This document shows, piece after piece, positions 17,554 to 25,659 of a DNA stretch of 31,319 nucleotides. The stretch comes from JAJAZB01 sp964244295 (GTDB lineage: Bacteria > Bacteroidota > Bacteroidia > Cytophagales > Spirosomataceae). A program made the position numbers and the translations under genes. Under the pieces are notes generated by a model. The model had not been told where the DNA came from. It saw nothing but the letters and a program-made list of their open reading frames with translations, and did no database searches. Each line of letters starts with the position of its first letter. Position 1 is the first letter of the stretch. The stretch covers positions 1 to 31,319 of the forward strand of contig CAXTIG010000062.1 of assembly GCA_964244295.1 (NCBI GenBank), in the 5' to 3' direction.

Positions 17554-17584
17554 TTTGGAATTGTTGGTTACCTTATTAGTTTTG
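17554..17584 (+). promoter_or_regulatory. Promoter of the AraC-type regulator gene
   Basis: TTTG (17554-17557), exactly 19 bases, TAGTTTTG (17577-17584): a full match to the Bacteroidota consensus TTTG-N19-TAnnTTTG. Transcription should begin near 17591, giving a leader of about 50 bases. Confidence 0.75.
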
Positions 17585-17639
17585 TACAAATTTCTTCCTC
17601 TCAATCCCATTGAAGCCATTTAGATAGCCCGTTCGTACA

Positions 17640-18566
17640 ATGGAAGATTACAATAAAATTATTGAATCCCTCGGGGTTAAGTTCATCAAGTCGCGGCACT
17701 TCCGGATGCTTCAGCCCATCCGCATCAAGAATTTCTATGATGTGGAGAATACGTTGCTGATTCTTTACAAAGGGGAAGTTTCGTTTGGGGATGAAGAGTT
17801 GAGCGCCGAAGAAGGTGATATGCTTTTTATTCCCGGTGGGAAAATGCTCAGCATCACCTACGGTAACCCGGAGCGCCCCAAACTCATCAACAACGAGGAT
17901 TTTATGACCCACCGCGAGCAGTACCTGGAACCCATCCGGGACGCTTCGAGGATTGGTCAGTTGGACAACTCGTTTGGACTGGTGGCCTTTGAAGCCAAGG
18001 TATTCGACTCGGTCAACTTCTTTACCTCGCTCGATATTCCGCCTTTTATTATTAAAAAAGAGGATAGCCTGGGCAACGCCATTGCCCGAATTCTGGCGGA
18101 AGATTCGACCGACTCGCCGGGCCGGGGTCGCATTATTAAAATAAAAACCGAGGAGATTGCCATCGAGGTCATCCGGTACATTCTAAAGCACCGGCTTTTC
18201 GTCGAGCAACTGGCCACCAACAGCACGTATTTCAAAGATCCCCGCCTGATCGACATTTTCGCGTACATCAAAAACAACATCGGCGGCGACCTTTCCAATA
18301 AAGTACTGGCCAACGTGGCGAACGTTTCGGAAGATTACGTCGGGCAGTATTTTAAAATGCTGACGGGCATCAATCCGCAGGACTACATCGAATACCAGCG
18401 CATGGAAGCCGCCGTGGGGCTGCTGCGCACCTCGAAAAAGAGCATTCGTGCCATCGGGGCCGAAGTAGGCTACAAGGATACGGCCTATTTCTGCCGTCGG
18501 TTTAAGATGATGTTTGGTATTCCCGCCGGAAAAATGCGCCGGAGAGAATCGCTGATGAATTTGTAG
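17640..18566 (+). CDS. AraC family transcriptional regulator with cupin-like sensor domain
   Basis: A 308-residue DNA-binding regulator. The N-terminal half (about 25-85) reads as a cupin-like ligand domain (NTLLILYKGEVSFGDEELSAEEGDMLFIPGGK). The C-terminal 100 residues form the double helix-turn-helix: first HTH around SNKVLANVANVSEDYVGQYFKMLTGINPQDYI, second around KKSIRAIGAEVGYKDTAYFCRRFKMMFGIPAGKMRR. The effector and targets are not deducible. It has its own consensus promoter and ends at a terminator; the neighbours (acyl-CoA dehydrogenase upstream, OmpA-family protein convergent) give no clear regulatory partner. Confidence 0.9.
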   Translation: MEDYNKIIESLGVKFIKSRHFRMLQPIRIKNFYDVENTLLILYKGEVSFGDEELSAEEGDMLFIPGGKMLSITYGNPERPKLINNEDFMTHREQYLEPIRDASRIGQLDNSFGLVAFEAKVFDSVNFFTSLDIPPFIIKKEDSLGNAIARILAEDSTDSPGRGRIIKIKTEEIAIEVIRYILKHRLFVEQLATNSTYFKDPRLIDIFAYIKNNIGGDLSNKVLANVANVSEDYVGQYFKMLTGINPQDYIEYQRMEAAVGLLRTSKKSIRAIGAEVGYKDTAYFCRRFKMMFGIPAGKMRRRESLMNL

Positions 18567-18598
18567 AGAATCGTCGGGTGTGGTAATCCAATGATTTT

Positions 18599-18637
18599 AA
18601 AAAATCTTGCGCCGATAACGGCGCAGGATTTTTGTTT
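18599..18637 (+). terminator. Terminator of the AraC-type regulator gene
   Basis: AAAATCTTGCGCCG (18601-18614) pairs with CGGCGCAGGATTTT (18619-18632), with one T-G wobble and the loop ATAA, followed by T-rich sequence. About 33 bases after the stop codon. Confidence 0.85.
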
Positions 18638-18688
18638 TTATATCCTTCCTTTTTTTAGCAGACGGTCAGGTGCTGTCGCACGAAAACA

Positions 18689-18724
18689 AAAACACCGTCC
18701 CGAGAGCTTTCGGGACGGTGTTTT
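18689..18724 (-). terminator. Terminator of the OmpA-family gene
   Basis: AAAACACCGTCCCGA (18689-18703) pairs perfectly with TCGGGACGGTGTTTT (18710-18724). On the minus strand the stem ends in TTTT. It serves the gene stopping at 18745 and faces the AraC-gene terminator in this convergent pair. Confidence 0.85.
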
Positions 18725-18744
18725 GCTGATTTAGACTCTTCTTC

Positions 18745-20250
18745 CTAAGGCAGGAAGCGCAATTCTACGCGGCGGTTTTTACGCAACCCTTCCTTCGAGG
18801 CATTGTCGGCAACCGGCTTGAAGGCCCCGAACGAGTCGGTGATGATGCGGGCGGGGTTGTTGACCCCGGCGTTGACGAGGTACTTTTTCACGGCTTGCAC
18901 CCGGCGTTCGGCCAGACCCATGTTGTAGCGGTCGGAAGCGCGGCGGTCGGCATGGCCGGTCAGTTGCAGACGGCAGGGCACCCGGTTGAGCAGTTCCACG
19001 ATGCGGTTCATCATTTCCTGGTATTCGGGCTTGATGATGCTCTTGTCGGTGTCGAACTGCACGTTGGCGAAAATCTCCATACAACCGCTGCCCGGAATGA
19101 TGTTGTTGACGATTTTCTCGAAATCAATCGCTTCACCCGAACCCGAGACGATGCTACCCGGAGGAGTATTCGGCTGCTTGTCGAAATAGTCCGAAACCCC
19201 GTCGTTGTCGCTGTCGAGCAGGAGGCGGGGGTCGATTTCTTTAGGGAGGTTGACTTTGGCGATCGAGTCGATTTCATCAATCGTCAGGATTTTCGGCGGC
19301 TTGATGAGCAACTTGGGATCCACGTAGCGCAGGTGATACGTGCCTCTGGCGGCATCGTACACTTTATCTTTTCCGGGACTAACGGCGTTTTTACCCAGTT
19401 TATACGTCACCATTATGGCCAGTTTACCCCACTTATCGAGGTCGGAAAGTCCCTTACGGTAGTCGTAAATGTTACCCCGGTTGCCGGTCAGGTCGTAGGC
19501 ACTGGAAGCATCGCCACCCACGGTGGCGTCCAGTTTTTCGGTGTTGACGTTGTTGAGACCCAAATCAAGACCCAGATCGAAGCGGGGCGACAATTCGTAA
19601 TTAATTGTCAATCCGATGGGAACAACCAATTCTTTGGTTCGTTTGCTGTCACTGTCGAAGCCGTAGAATTTAGCCGAACCGTCGCCATTCGTGAAGCGCT
19701 TTAGCTTTGCCGGAGAGCTACCAATTTCGTAGGCCTCCGATTTAAACGACATCAACCCGACACCCGCGTAAAAGTCAATCTTCCAACGGTTTAACTTCCG
19801 GGCACCAAAAAAGAGGGACTTTAAATTCGTTGTACCCAGCAACGAAACCTGGTAGAAATCGGCTTTGAAGTACGAATTGTAAATCCGGTACTTCGTACCC
19901 TTCAGCGTCCCGATGTCGCCGACGAGCGACGCACCGAACAGGTGAGAGAATTGCTTGTTGATGTACACGCTGGCCCCAAAAGTACCGCGCTCACTCTGAC
20001 TCTTGTCGCTGTTGGCACCAGTGGGCCAGAAATCATACTGCCGCAGGTCGCCAAAAAATTGAGGGGAACCCGCACTGACCGACACCGACCAGGTATTGAG
20101 TTTATTTGGCCCCTCGTACAACGCGTTACGGTTGTAACGGTTGGCCTTCGAGGTGGTGTCGAGCATGGTATCCTGCGCTTGCCCACGCAGGCTCATCAGC
20201 GTACCCAGCGCAAAAAGCATGAGGCATGGAAGAGCGTTCAGATTCTTCAT
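18745..20250 (-). CDS. OmpA-family outer-membrane protein with thrombospondin type 3 repeat
   Basis: A 501-residue exported protein. After a signal peptide (about 1-25, ending RGQAQ) comes a beta-barrel-like region with alternating aromatic strands (about 45-290; e.g. FGASLVGDIGTLKG, IDFYAGVGLMSF). Then a calcium-binding-type repeat DSDNDGVSDYFDKQPNTPPG, and a C-terminal OmpA domain (about 390-500) containing FDTDKSIIKPEYQEMMN and TGHADRRASDRYNMGLAERR, which binds peptidoglycan. It likely anchors the outer membrane to the cell wall. ATG 20250 is chosen because it gives a proper signal peptide; a frame to 20289 adds residues without support. The leader is about 80 bases long. Confidence 0.92.
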   Translation of the reverse strand: MKNLNALPCLMLFALGTLMSLRGQAQDTMLDTTSKANRYNRNALYEGPNKLNTWSVSVSAGSPQFFGDLRQYDFWPTGANSDKSQSERGTFGASVYINKQFSHLFGASLVGDIGTLKGTKYRIYNSYFKADFYQVSLLGTTNLKSLFFGARKLNRWKIDFYAGVGLMSFKSEAYEIGSSPAKLKRFTNGDGSAKFYGFDSDSKRTKELVVPIGLTINYELSPRFDLGLDLGLNNVNTEKLDATVGGDASSAYDLTGNRGNIYDYRKGLSDLDKWGKLAIMVTYKLGKNAVSPGKDKVYDAARGTYHLRYVDPKLLIKPPKILTIDEIDSIAKVNLPKEIDPRLLLDSDNDGVSDYFDKQPNTPPGSIVSGSGEAIDFEKIVNNIIPGSGCMEIFANVQFDTDKSIIKPEYQEMMNRIVELLNRVPCRLQLTGHADRRASDRYNMGLAERRVQAVKKYLVNAGVNNPARIITDSFGAFKPVADNASKEGLRKNRRVELRFLP

Positions 20251-20337
20251 GTCTATTCGGAGGGGGTGAAATAAGGGATAAAAAAACACTGGTTAGGGTG
20301 GGCCGAATCGGGCGGTACCCCTGCAATGCGACCGGCA

Positions 20338-20367
20338 CAAAAGTATGCGTAAATTTTGAACAACAAA
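20338..20367 (-). promoter_or_regulatory. Promoter of the OmpA-family gene
   Basis: On the minus strand TTTG (20367-20364), 18 bases, TACTTTTG (20345-20338), an exact -7 match. The start near 20331 leaves an untranslated leader of about 80 bases, long for this window. Confidence 0.65.
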
Positions 20368-20491
20368 AAATTATTCCCCCGCCCATCCATGTCCACTCCG
20401 AAGGCATCGGGAAAGGTGTAGTTTAAATAATACTTGAAATTTGAGCCTGTGTTCGGTTGTAACCACAATTTGGGTATGTTTTTCTACGGTT

Positions 20492-21625
20492 TCACAAACG
20501 CTGCATCAACTCCGGTAAGATTGCATTTTTCCACGAAAAGAAACTTCCATCGGCGATTCGCTGGCGGGCCGTTCGTACCAACCAAAGGTAGAACGTAAGG
20601 TTGTGAACACTAGCAATTTGTGGTCCCAGCATCTCATCTGAACGCACCAAATGACGTAGGTAAGCCTTCGTGTAGGCCGTGCTGACGTACCCTCCCAGAG
20701 TGGGATCGATGGAGCTAAAATCCGCTTTCCACCGTTCATTGCGAATGTTAATTATCCCTTGTGTGGTAAACAGCATTCCGTTGCGGGCATTGCGGGTGGG
20801 CATCACGCAGTCAAACATATCCACACCCAGGGCTACGGATTCCAGAATATTGGCTGGAGTGCCCACGCCCATCAGGTAACGAGGCCGGTGTTCGGGTAGA
20901 ATAGCGCAAACCTGCTCCGTGATTTCGTACATAATTTCGGCGGGTTCGCCCACCGACAAGCCGCCGATGGCGTTGCCCTCTCGTTCAAAACCCGCCACCA
21001 CTTCCGCCGACTGCCGACGCAAGTCCGGAAATGTGCTGCCCTGTACGATAGGAAACAACGTTTGGCCATAGCCGTAGCGCGGCTTGGTTTGGTCGAAGCG
21101 CTCACAGCAACGCTTCAGCCAGCGGTGGGTCAATTCCATCGACTCGCGGGCATAGCCGTATTCGCAGGGGTATGGCGTGCATTCGTCGAAGGCCATAACG
21201 ATGTCGGCCCCGATGCTGCGCTGAATATCGATCACCCCTTCGGGCGTGAATACGTGCGTGGAACCATCCACGTGCGAGCGGAAAGTGACGCCTTCTTCTT
21301 TGATTTTACGGCCAGTTCCCGAAAGGGAATACACTTGATAGCCCCCGCTGTCGGTCAGGATGGGACCGTTCCAGCCGTTGAATTGGTGCAGGCCCCCGGC
21401 TTTTTCGAGCACGTCCAGGCCGGGGCGCAGGTACAAATGGTAGGTGTTGCCTAATATGATTTGCGCCTGAATGTCGTCGCGGAGTTCGCGCTGGTGGACC
21501 GCCTTCACGCTGCCTGCCGTGCCAACGGGCATGAAAATGGGCGTTTCGATCGAGCCGTGGTCGGTGGTGATCAGGCCCGCGCGGGCGCGGCTGTGGGGGT
21601 CTTTCTGCTGAATTTCAAACTGCAT
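20492..21625 (-). CDS. tgt: tRNA-guanine transglycosylase
   Basis: Tgt exchanges guanine 34 for preQ1 in GUN-anticodon tRNAs on the way to queuosine. The 377-residue protein has the base-binding and catalytic motifs: LTDSGGYQVYSL (Asp92), DIVMAFDECTPYP, GGLSVGEP and MFDCVMPTRNARNG with nucleophile Asp272. The bacterial zinc site, normally DPxCxCxxC, reads DPTLGGYVS (307-315), so all three cysteines are replaced by Leu, Gly and Ser. I recall the same loss in other Bacteroidota Tgt proteins, so it is probably a lineage trait and not decay. tRNA-Asn(GTT), one of its substrates, is encoded at 24140. Confidence 0.96.
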   Translation of the reverse strand: MQFEIQQKDPHSRARAGLITTDHGSIETPIFMPVGTAGSVKAVHQRELRDDIQAQIILGNTYHLYLRPGLDVLEKAGGLHQFNGWNGPILTDSGGYQVYSLSGTGRKIKEEGVTFRSHVDGSTHVFTPEGVIDIQRSIGADIVMAFDECTPYPCEYGYARESMELTHRWLKRCCERFDQTKPRYGYGQTLFPIVQGSTFPDLRRQSAEVVAGFEREGNAIGGLSVGEPAEIMYEITEQVCAILPEHRPRYLMGVGTPANILESVALGVDMFDCVMPTRNARNGMLFTTQGIINIRNERWKADFSSIDPTLGGYVSTAYTKAYLRHLVRSDEMLGPQIASVHNLTFYLWLVRTARQRIADGSFFSWKNAILPELMQRL

Positions 21626-21686
21626 ACGTTCCGGGAAAAGTCCGTAAAAATAGCCCCGCCGCCAGGAATCTTCCCCCCCTGAAAAG

Positions 21687-21694
21687 TATCTTTG
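21687..21694 (+). promoter_or_regulatory. -7 box upstream of the glycosyltransferase gene
   Basis: TATCTTTG matches TAnnTTTG exactly; no TTTG lies 19 bases upstream. Transcript start near 21701, 20 bases before the proposed TTG start codon. Confidence 0.4.
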
Positions 21695-21720
21695 TCCACG
21701 TAACCTTATTCCTCTCGCAT

Positions 21721-22857
21721 TTGACCCTACTTTTAATTGGCTTTGCCGCCTTCGTGCTGGCGATTGGCATTCAGTTGGTTTTCGTGTGGGCGGTTTTTTC
21801 CCGTACGGCCCGGTATCAGGTGCCCGAACGGCTTTCTCCCGGGTACACGCCCGGCGTTTCAGTGGTGGTTTGCGCCTGGAACGAAGCCGAAAATTTACGG
21901 CAACTCCTCCCGCTGCTCCTCGACCAGCAGTATCCCGATTTTGAAATCGTGCTGGTCGATGACCGTTCTGAGGATGACACCTACGAATTTCTGCTTGAGG
22001 CGGTCACGCGCTACCCCAATCTCCGCCGGGTCCACGTCAAACAAACACCCCCACACATTACCGCTAAAAAATACGCCCTCTCGCTGGGCATTCGGGCGGC
22101 ACAGAAAGAGGCCATTTTGGTGACCGATGCTGATTGCCGCCCCGCTTCGCCGCAGTGGATTGCCAGCATGGCCGGTCAACTTAGCCCCGGAAAAGCCATC
22201 GTGCTGGGTTTTTCACCCTACCAAAAACGGGAGGGAGTTCTTAATTCCTTCATCCGGTTCGAGACGTTCTACACCGCGCTGCAATACGTTTCGCTGGCTC
22301 TGGCCGGATCGCCGTTTATGGGCGTGGGCCGGAATCTGCTCTACCGGCGATCGCTTTTTCTGGAAAACAAAGGTTTTAACGAACACCTGAACGTACTCGG
22401 CGGCGACGACGATTTGTTCATCAACCGAGTCGCCACGGGGAGCAACACGGCGGTGTGCCTCGATCCGCTGGCCTTCGTGTGGTCATTTCCGAAAACCTCC
22501 TGGCAAAGCTGGTACCGGCAAAAGCGCCGTCACCTTTCGGTGGGAAAGTTTTACCGCCCCCGGTTTCGCCGGATTCTGGGCTTGCTGGCGGCTTCGCAGG
22601 TATTCGCGTGGCTGCTGTTTCTCGTCCTGGTTCCGGCCTTTGCGCTGCGGGGTGATTGGGGCTGGCTGGGGCTGACGCTGGGCTTATTTCTGCTGCGGTT
22701 GGCGGCGATGTGGCGCACCTACGCCACGGCCAACCGCCGCCTCGGTGGCCTGATCAAATCCTGGGCTTTCCCCGGTCTGGATGCGTTGCTGGTGGGGTAC
22801 TACGCGTTTATGGGCAGTAAAACCATCTTTTCCCGTAAAAAATTAACCTGGCGTTGA
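21721..22857 (+). CDS. Membrane glycosyltransferase family 2
   Basis: A 378-residue GT2 enzyme. Residues 3-25 form a membrane helix, then the GT-A domain: VSVVVCAWNEAENLRQLLPLLLDQQYP, VLVDDRSEDDTYEFL, TDADCRPASPQW (DxD-type metal site) and GGDDDLFINRVA. RQKRRHLSVGKFYR resembles the QxxRW motif of processive enzymes. Two or three helices follow (about 285-375). Donor and acceptor are unknown; a role in surface polysaccharide or glycolipid synthesis is likely. The only start compatible with a complete domain is TTG 21721; no ATG precedes the first helix. rsmG follows after 77 bases and may be cotranscribed. Confidence 0.88.
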   Translation: MTLLLIGFAAFVLAIGIQLVFVWAVFSRTARYQVPERLSPGYTPGVSVVVCAWNEAENLRQLLPLLLDQQYPDFEIVLVDDRSEDDTYEFLLEAVTRYPNLRRVHVKQTPPHITAKKYALSLGIRAAQKEAILVTDADCRPASPQWIASMAGQLSPGKAIVLGFSPYQKREGVLNSFIRFETFYTALQYVSLALAGSPFMGVGRNLLYRRSLFLENKGFNEHLNVLGGDDDLFINRVATGSNTAVCLDPLAFVWSFPKTSWQSWYRQKRRHLSVGKFYRPRFRRILGLLAASQVFAWLLFLVLVPAFALRGDWGWLGLTLGLFLLRLAAMWRTYATANRRLGGLIKSWAFPGLDALLVGYYAFMGSKTIFSRKKLTWR

Positions 22858-22934
22858 GAACCAGCCTGGAGAAAGGTTGCCTGCAAAAATTTCCTCGCTA
22901 TCGACTATCCACTGCCAACTATCGACTTTGACTC

Positions 22935-23564
22935 ATGGGCGTCGACCTGATTTTTAACTATTTCCCCACCCTGACCGAGCGTCAGCGAGCGCAGTTGGCC
23001 CAACTCGACGAAGTGTACCGATTCTGGAACGGGCAAATCAACGTGGTTTCGCGGCAGGACATCGAAAATCTCTACGAGAAACACGTCCTTCATTCGCTGG
23101 GCATCGCCAAAGTTCAGCCTTTCAAGTCGTACGCTACCGTGCTCGACGTGGGCACGGGCGGGGGGTTTCCAGGCATTCCGCTGGCCATTTTATTTCCCGA
23201 AACCGAGTTTCACCTTACCGACAGCATCGGCAAAAAAATAAAGGTGGTGCAGGAAGTGGCGAAGACGCTGGAATTGAGCAACGTGCGGGCCGAGCAGGTC
23301 CGGGCCGAACAGCTTACCGATAGCTACGACTTCGTAGTGAGCCGTGCCGTCACGCAGTTAAAACCTTTCGCTGAGTGGCTGCGGGGCCGATTCAACCGGC
23401 ACTTCAACCACGACTTGCGCAACGGCATTCTGTACCTCAAAGGCGGCGACCTGACCGAGGAACTCCGCGACCTCCGCCGCCCGTACCAGGTATTCGGTCT
23501 GGACGGTTTTTTTGAAGAAGAATTCTTCGCCACCAAAAAAGTGGTACACGTCCCGATGGTGTGA
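22935..23564 (+). CDS. rsmG: 16S rRNA (guanine-N7)-methyltransferase RsmG
   Basis: RsmG (GidB) methylates G527 of 16S rRNA with S-adenosylmethionine. The 209-residue protein has the expected N-terminal helical part (WNGQINVVSRQDIENLYEKHVLHSL) and the SAM-binding motif VLDVGTGGGFPGIPLAILFPE (about 69-88), then VVSRAVTQLKPFAEW. Start ATG 22935 (MGVDLIFNYFPTLT) gives a family-typical length. The short spacer before it contains a repeated word (CTATCGACT and CTATCGACTT) of the kind scattered in Bacteroidota intergenic DNA. Confidence 0.95.
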   Translation: MGVDLIFNYFPTLTERQRAQLAQLDEVYRFWNGQINVVSRQDIENLYEKHVLHSLGIAKVQPFKSYATVLDVGTGGGFPGIPLAILFPETEFHLTDSIGKKIKVVQEVAKTLELSNVRAEQVRAEQLTDSYDFVVSRAVTQLKPFAEWLRGRFNRHFNHDLRNGILYLKGGDLTEELRDLRRPYQVFGLDGFFEEEFFATKKVVHVPMV

Positions 23565-23652
23565 CCCGGCTCCGGTTTTTAGTTTTGGGGTTCCGGGTGA
23601 ACCTTTGTTCTCTATTTTTTCAAACCCTTTCTTTCAACTCCAATCCAACCGC

Positions 23653-24054
23653 ATGGGAAGTTACGTCAACGATCACCTGATTAAAGACGAAACCGTCGTC
23701 TACGAAACCAGCTACCACTGGATTATTTTTTTTGAACTGGCCTCCATTTTGACGCTTTTCATCCGTCCGCTCATCAAACGCGCCTCCGACGAATTCGTGG
23801 TGACCAACAAGCGGGTCATCATCAAAACCGGCTTCATTTCTCGCGATACGATTGAACTGAACCTCAACAAAGTCGAGAGTATCGAGGTGGAACAGAGCGT
23901 GTTCGGGCGAATGTTAGGCTTTGGTACGCTAAAAGTACACGGCACCGGCGTGACGGGCCAGGGCTTCCACAAAATCAGCGATCCGCTCGAATTTCGCCGC
24001 CGTTTGCAGGAGCAGTACGACCAGTACACCCAAAACCGGGGGGCATTTAATTAA
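23653..24054 (+). CDS. Bacterial PH-domain membrane protein (YdbS/bPH_2 type)
   Basis: A 133-residue protein with one hydrophobic helix (YHWIIFFELASILTLFIRPLI, about residues 22-42) followed by a bacterial pleckstrin-homology domain: DEFVVTNKRVIIKTGFISRDTIELNLNKVESIEVEQSVFGRMLGFGTLKVHGTG (adjacent blocks, about 48-100). Relatives usually carry two helices or a longer hairpin before the domain; this one seems shortened. Function of the family is unknown beyond membrane association. ATG 23653 starts at MGSYVNDHLIKDETVVYE, as in relatives; the frame extends back into rsmG but that part is shadow. Confidence 0.85.
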   Translation: MGSYVNDHLIKDETVVYETSYHWIIFFELASILTLFIRPLIKRASDEFVVTNKRVIIKTGFISRDTIELNLNKVESIEVEQSVFGRMLGFGTLKVHGTGVTGQGFHKISDPLEFRRRLQEQYDQYTQNRGAFN

Positions 24055-24072
24055 GTTTTTTTCAACGGAGGC

Positions 24073-24103
24073 TTGCGCAGCAGAGCCGAAAAGCCTACTT
24101 TTG
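24073..24103 (+). promoter_or_regulatory. Promoter of tRNA-Asn
   Basis: TTG (24073-24075), 20 bases, TACTTTTG (24096-24103), an exact -7 match. The mature tRNA begins 36 bases downstream. Confidence 0.65.
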
Positions 24104-24139
24104 CGTCACTTTTTCGGAAAACGAAAAAGAAAAACAAAT

Positions 24140-24213
24140 TCCCGAATAGCTCAGTCGGTTAGAGCATCTGACTGTTAATCAGAGGGTCGCTGGTTCGAGC
24201 CCAGCTTCGGGAG
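24140..24213 (+). tRNA. tRNA-Asn (anticodon GTT)
   Basis: A 74-base cloverleaf: acceptor TCCCGAA/TTCGGGA, D arm GCTC/GAGC, anticodon arm TCTGA-CTGTTAA-TCAGA with anticodon GTT, T arm GCTGG-TTCGAGC-CCAGC, discriminator G. CCA is not encoded (CCT follows), as usual in this phylum. The accessory region starts at its 3' end, so it is a likely integration target. Confidence 0.97.
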
Positions 24214-24225
24214 CCTAATAATCAG

Positions 24226-24259
24226 GCACTTACGAGGTAAAACTTGTAGGTGCTTTTTT
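24226..24259 (+). terminator. Terminator behind tRNA-Asn
   Basis: GCACTTAC (24226-24233) pairs with GTAGGTGC (24246-24253), one T-G wobble, followed by TTTTTT. It ends the tRNA transcript and faces the end of the ImmA gene. Confidence 0.7.
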
Positions 24260-24260
24260 A

Positions 24261-24282
24261 TTTGCACAAGATTTGCACAAGA
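24261..24282. repeat. Tandem direct repeat TTTGCACAAGA x2 next to the tRNA
   Basis: Two exact, adjacent copies of an 11-base word at 24261-24271 and 24272-24282, 48 bases after the tRNA end. The position suggests recombinase arm-type sites or part of an attachment site, but no integrase is present to test this. Confidence 0.6.
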
Positions 24283-24296
24283 ATTTTAGGCTTGAT

Positions 24297-25214
24297 TTAA
24301 AAATATACGGAGTGCGGAGCAGGATATCCCCGAAGTAGAATTTTAGTCCGGGACGATTGATGCTCACCTTGTGGCAACAGAAACACGAATCCGTTGTAGG
24401 TGTTGTTAAAGAAGTGATAAGTAAACGTAACTAATCCATTTTGTGTAGGAAGGCTAATTTCTCCGTCTTCACGGAAGCGGCGGTCTGAAAAGTAATCTTG
24501 CACAAATGGCCACTCATGCCCAAAATGCTCTGGGGTTGCTAATTCCCCAAATTCATTCGTGAACTTCACTGATTGAAAAATATCCCTTTTATTGCATTTA
24601 GGGAAGGCAAATGGAGAAGCCAAGTCTTCGTCCATCTTCAGTACCAGTAAGGCACATCGCTTGTTGGAATGCTCGACCATACGCCGTAAAGATGCATGAA
24701 CCGACCCACCAAATTTTTTTCCTAACGCCATACCCGCTTTCAAACTCAGTTCGAGCTTTCCCATTTCACTCGTAAAGCGGTCTTGTTGAAAAAGCGTGAG
24801 GGACGAAAAAAAATTAGCTTCTGCTTCAAATTCTTCCCGCACGGCAAAGCTCAGGGTCTCATCATCATCCACGTATTGCATGATCTCCCTTTGCCACGGT
24901 AGGACCTCGTGTCCCACTTCGTGCAATTTAATAAAGTTTAGCCGGGTCGGAAATTGCTGCAAGTCCAGGTAGATTACCTTCTCGGAGCGGTCCAGAAATC
25001 CTCTGACCTTTCCCCACCCACTGCGGAAAGCAGTGGAAGCTTTTTCCAGGAAAGACTCGTCAATTGCGGAAAGGTCAATCGTACCGTTGACAACCAGGTC
25101 GGCAGTACGGATGATTCGATCAATCGGAGTAGGAAATACGTCAAGCGCTTTAGACTGCCTCAACAAATCCATCGATATCTTTTCAATATCGTGCTGCGTG
25201 GAAAGCTCAACCAT
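24297..25214 (-). CDS. ImmA/IrrE-family zinc metallopeptidase
   Basis: ImmA/IrrE (DUF955) peptidases cleave partner XRE repressors after a signal (DNA damage, cell signalling) and so switch on the genes they hold down. This 305-residue protein has the active site LHEVGHEV with His98, Glu99 and His102, and a likely third ligand in REEFEAEANFF (Glu130/Glu132). The last 130 residues form a separate domain with no recognised motif, possibly the sensor. Its start overlaps the stop of the XRE gene by 8 bases (ATGGTTGA), so both are translationally coupled, as in ImmR-ImmA and DdrO-IrrE pairs. Its codon and base composition are more A+T-rich than the core genes. Confidence 0.9.
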   Translation of the reverse strand: MVELSTQHDIEKISMDLLRQSKALDVFPTPIDRIIRTADLVVNGTIDLSAIDESFLEKASTAFRSGWGKVRGFLDRSEKVIYLDLQQFPTRLNFIKLHEVGHEVLPWQREIMQYVDDDETLSFAVREEFEAEANFFSSLTLFQQDRFTSEMGKLELSLKAGMALGKKFGGSVHASLRRMVEHSNKRCALLVLKMDEDLASPFAFPKCNKRDIFQSVKFTNEFGELATPEHFGHEWPFVQDYFSDRRFREDGEISLPTQNGLVTFTYHFFNNTYNGFVFLLPQGEHQSSRTKILLRGYPAPHSVYF

Positions 25215-25575
25215 GTTTACTCTTGAACTTCATGTACTTGATGTAATCTAACACGGCACTCTGCTCTTCTTCGGATAAACTATCCGCGTAAAAAGCCAAT
25301 CGGTTTAACCACTCACTGTTATCTCTTTGCGAACTGCTATCCGTCGTTTTCTCAATGATACCGGCTGCACTAAGCAACGCATTCAGGGGAACGTTATAAA
25401 TAGAAGCTAATTTATATAGCACGTTTGCCGATGGCTTCTTAATCTTATCGTTTTCCAACTGGCTCAGGTACGCGTTGGAGATTCCGGTTGCTTCCTCCAC
25501 CTGGCGTAAGGTAAATGGAAAAAGTTCTCGGGCCTCTTTAAGAGTCTTCCCTAAAGATTTCGTTTCGTAAGGCAC
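25207..25575 (-). CDS. XRE-family helix-turn-helix repressor
   Basis: A 122-residue regulator. Residues about 8-65 form the lambda-repressor-type HTH: LKEARELFPFTLRQVEEATGISNAYLSQLEND then KKPSANVLYKLASIYNVPLNALL. The C-terminal part (about 85-120) is helical and charged and may be the dimerisation or ImmA-recognition region. First gene of a two-gene operon with the ImmA peptidase, divergent from the ubiquitin-like operon. The inverted repeat at 25608/25661 is the obvious operator candidate. Expected role: repressing both its own promoter and the operon opposite. Confidence 0.93.
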   Translation of the reverse strand: MPYETKSLGKTLKEARELFPFTLRQVEEATGISNAYLSQLENDKIKKPSANVLYKLASIYNVPLNALLSAAGIIEKTTDSSSQRDNSEWLNRLAFYADSLSEEEQSAVLDYIKYMKFKSKHG

Positions 25576-25597
25576 TGCTTGTCAGTTATTTGTTCAA

Positions 25598-25627
25598 CAA
25601 ATATACTAATCTAATTCCATCAAACAA
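25598..25627 (-). promoter_or_regulatory. Promoter of the XRE-ImmA operon
   Basis: Minus strand TTG (25627-25625), 19 bases, TATATTTG (25605-25598), a full consensus match. The 25608-25623 operator arm lies entirely in the 19-base spacer. Confidence 0.7.
25608..25623 (+). promoter_or_regulatory. Operator arm 1 (in the XRE promoter)
   Basis: AATCTAATTCCATCAA is matched by the reverse complement of 25661-25676 at 15 of 16 positions. It occupies the space between -33 and -7 of the XRE promoter, so binding would block RNA polymerase. Confidence 0.65.
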
Positions 25628-25659
25628 TATTAATAATGAAAAAAATCTACCAAGATTTG

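Noticed and set aside
18895..19704. 269-codon plus-strand frame
   Set aside because: Antisense of the OmpA-family gene, with low-complexity His/Val/Gln composition.
24297..25575. Toxin-antitoxin interpretation of the XRE-ImmA pair
   Set aside because: The ImmA protein has a full HEVGH peptidase site, and the shared operator with the opposite operon fits a regulatory switch better than a toxin.
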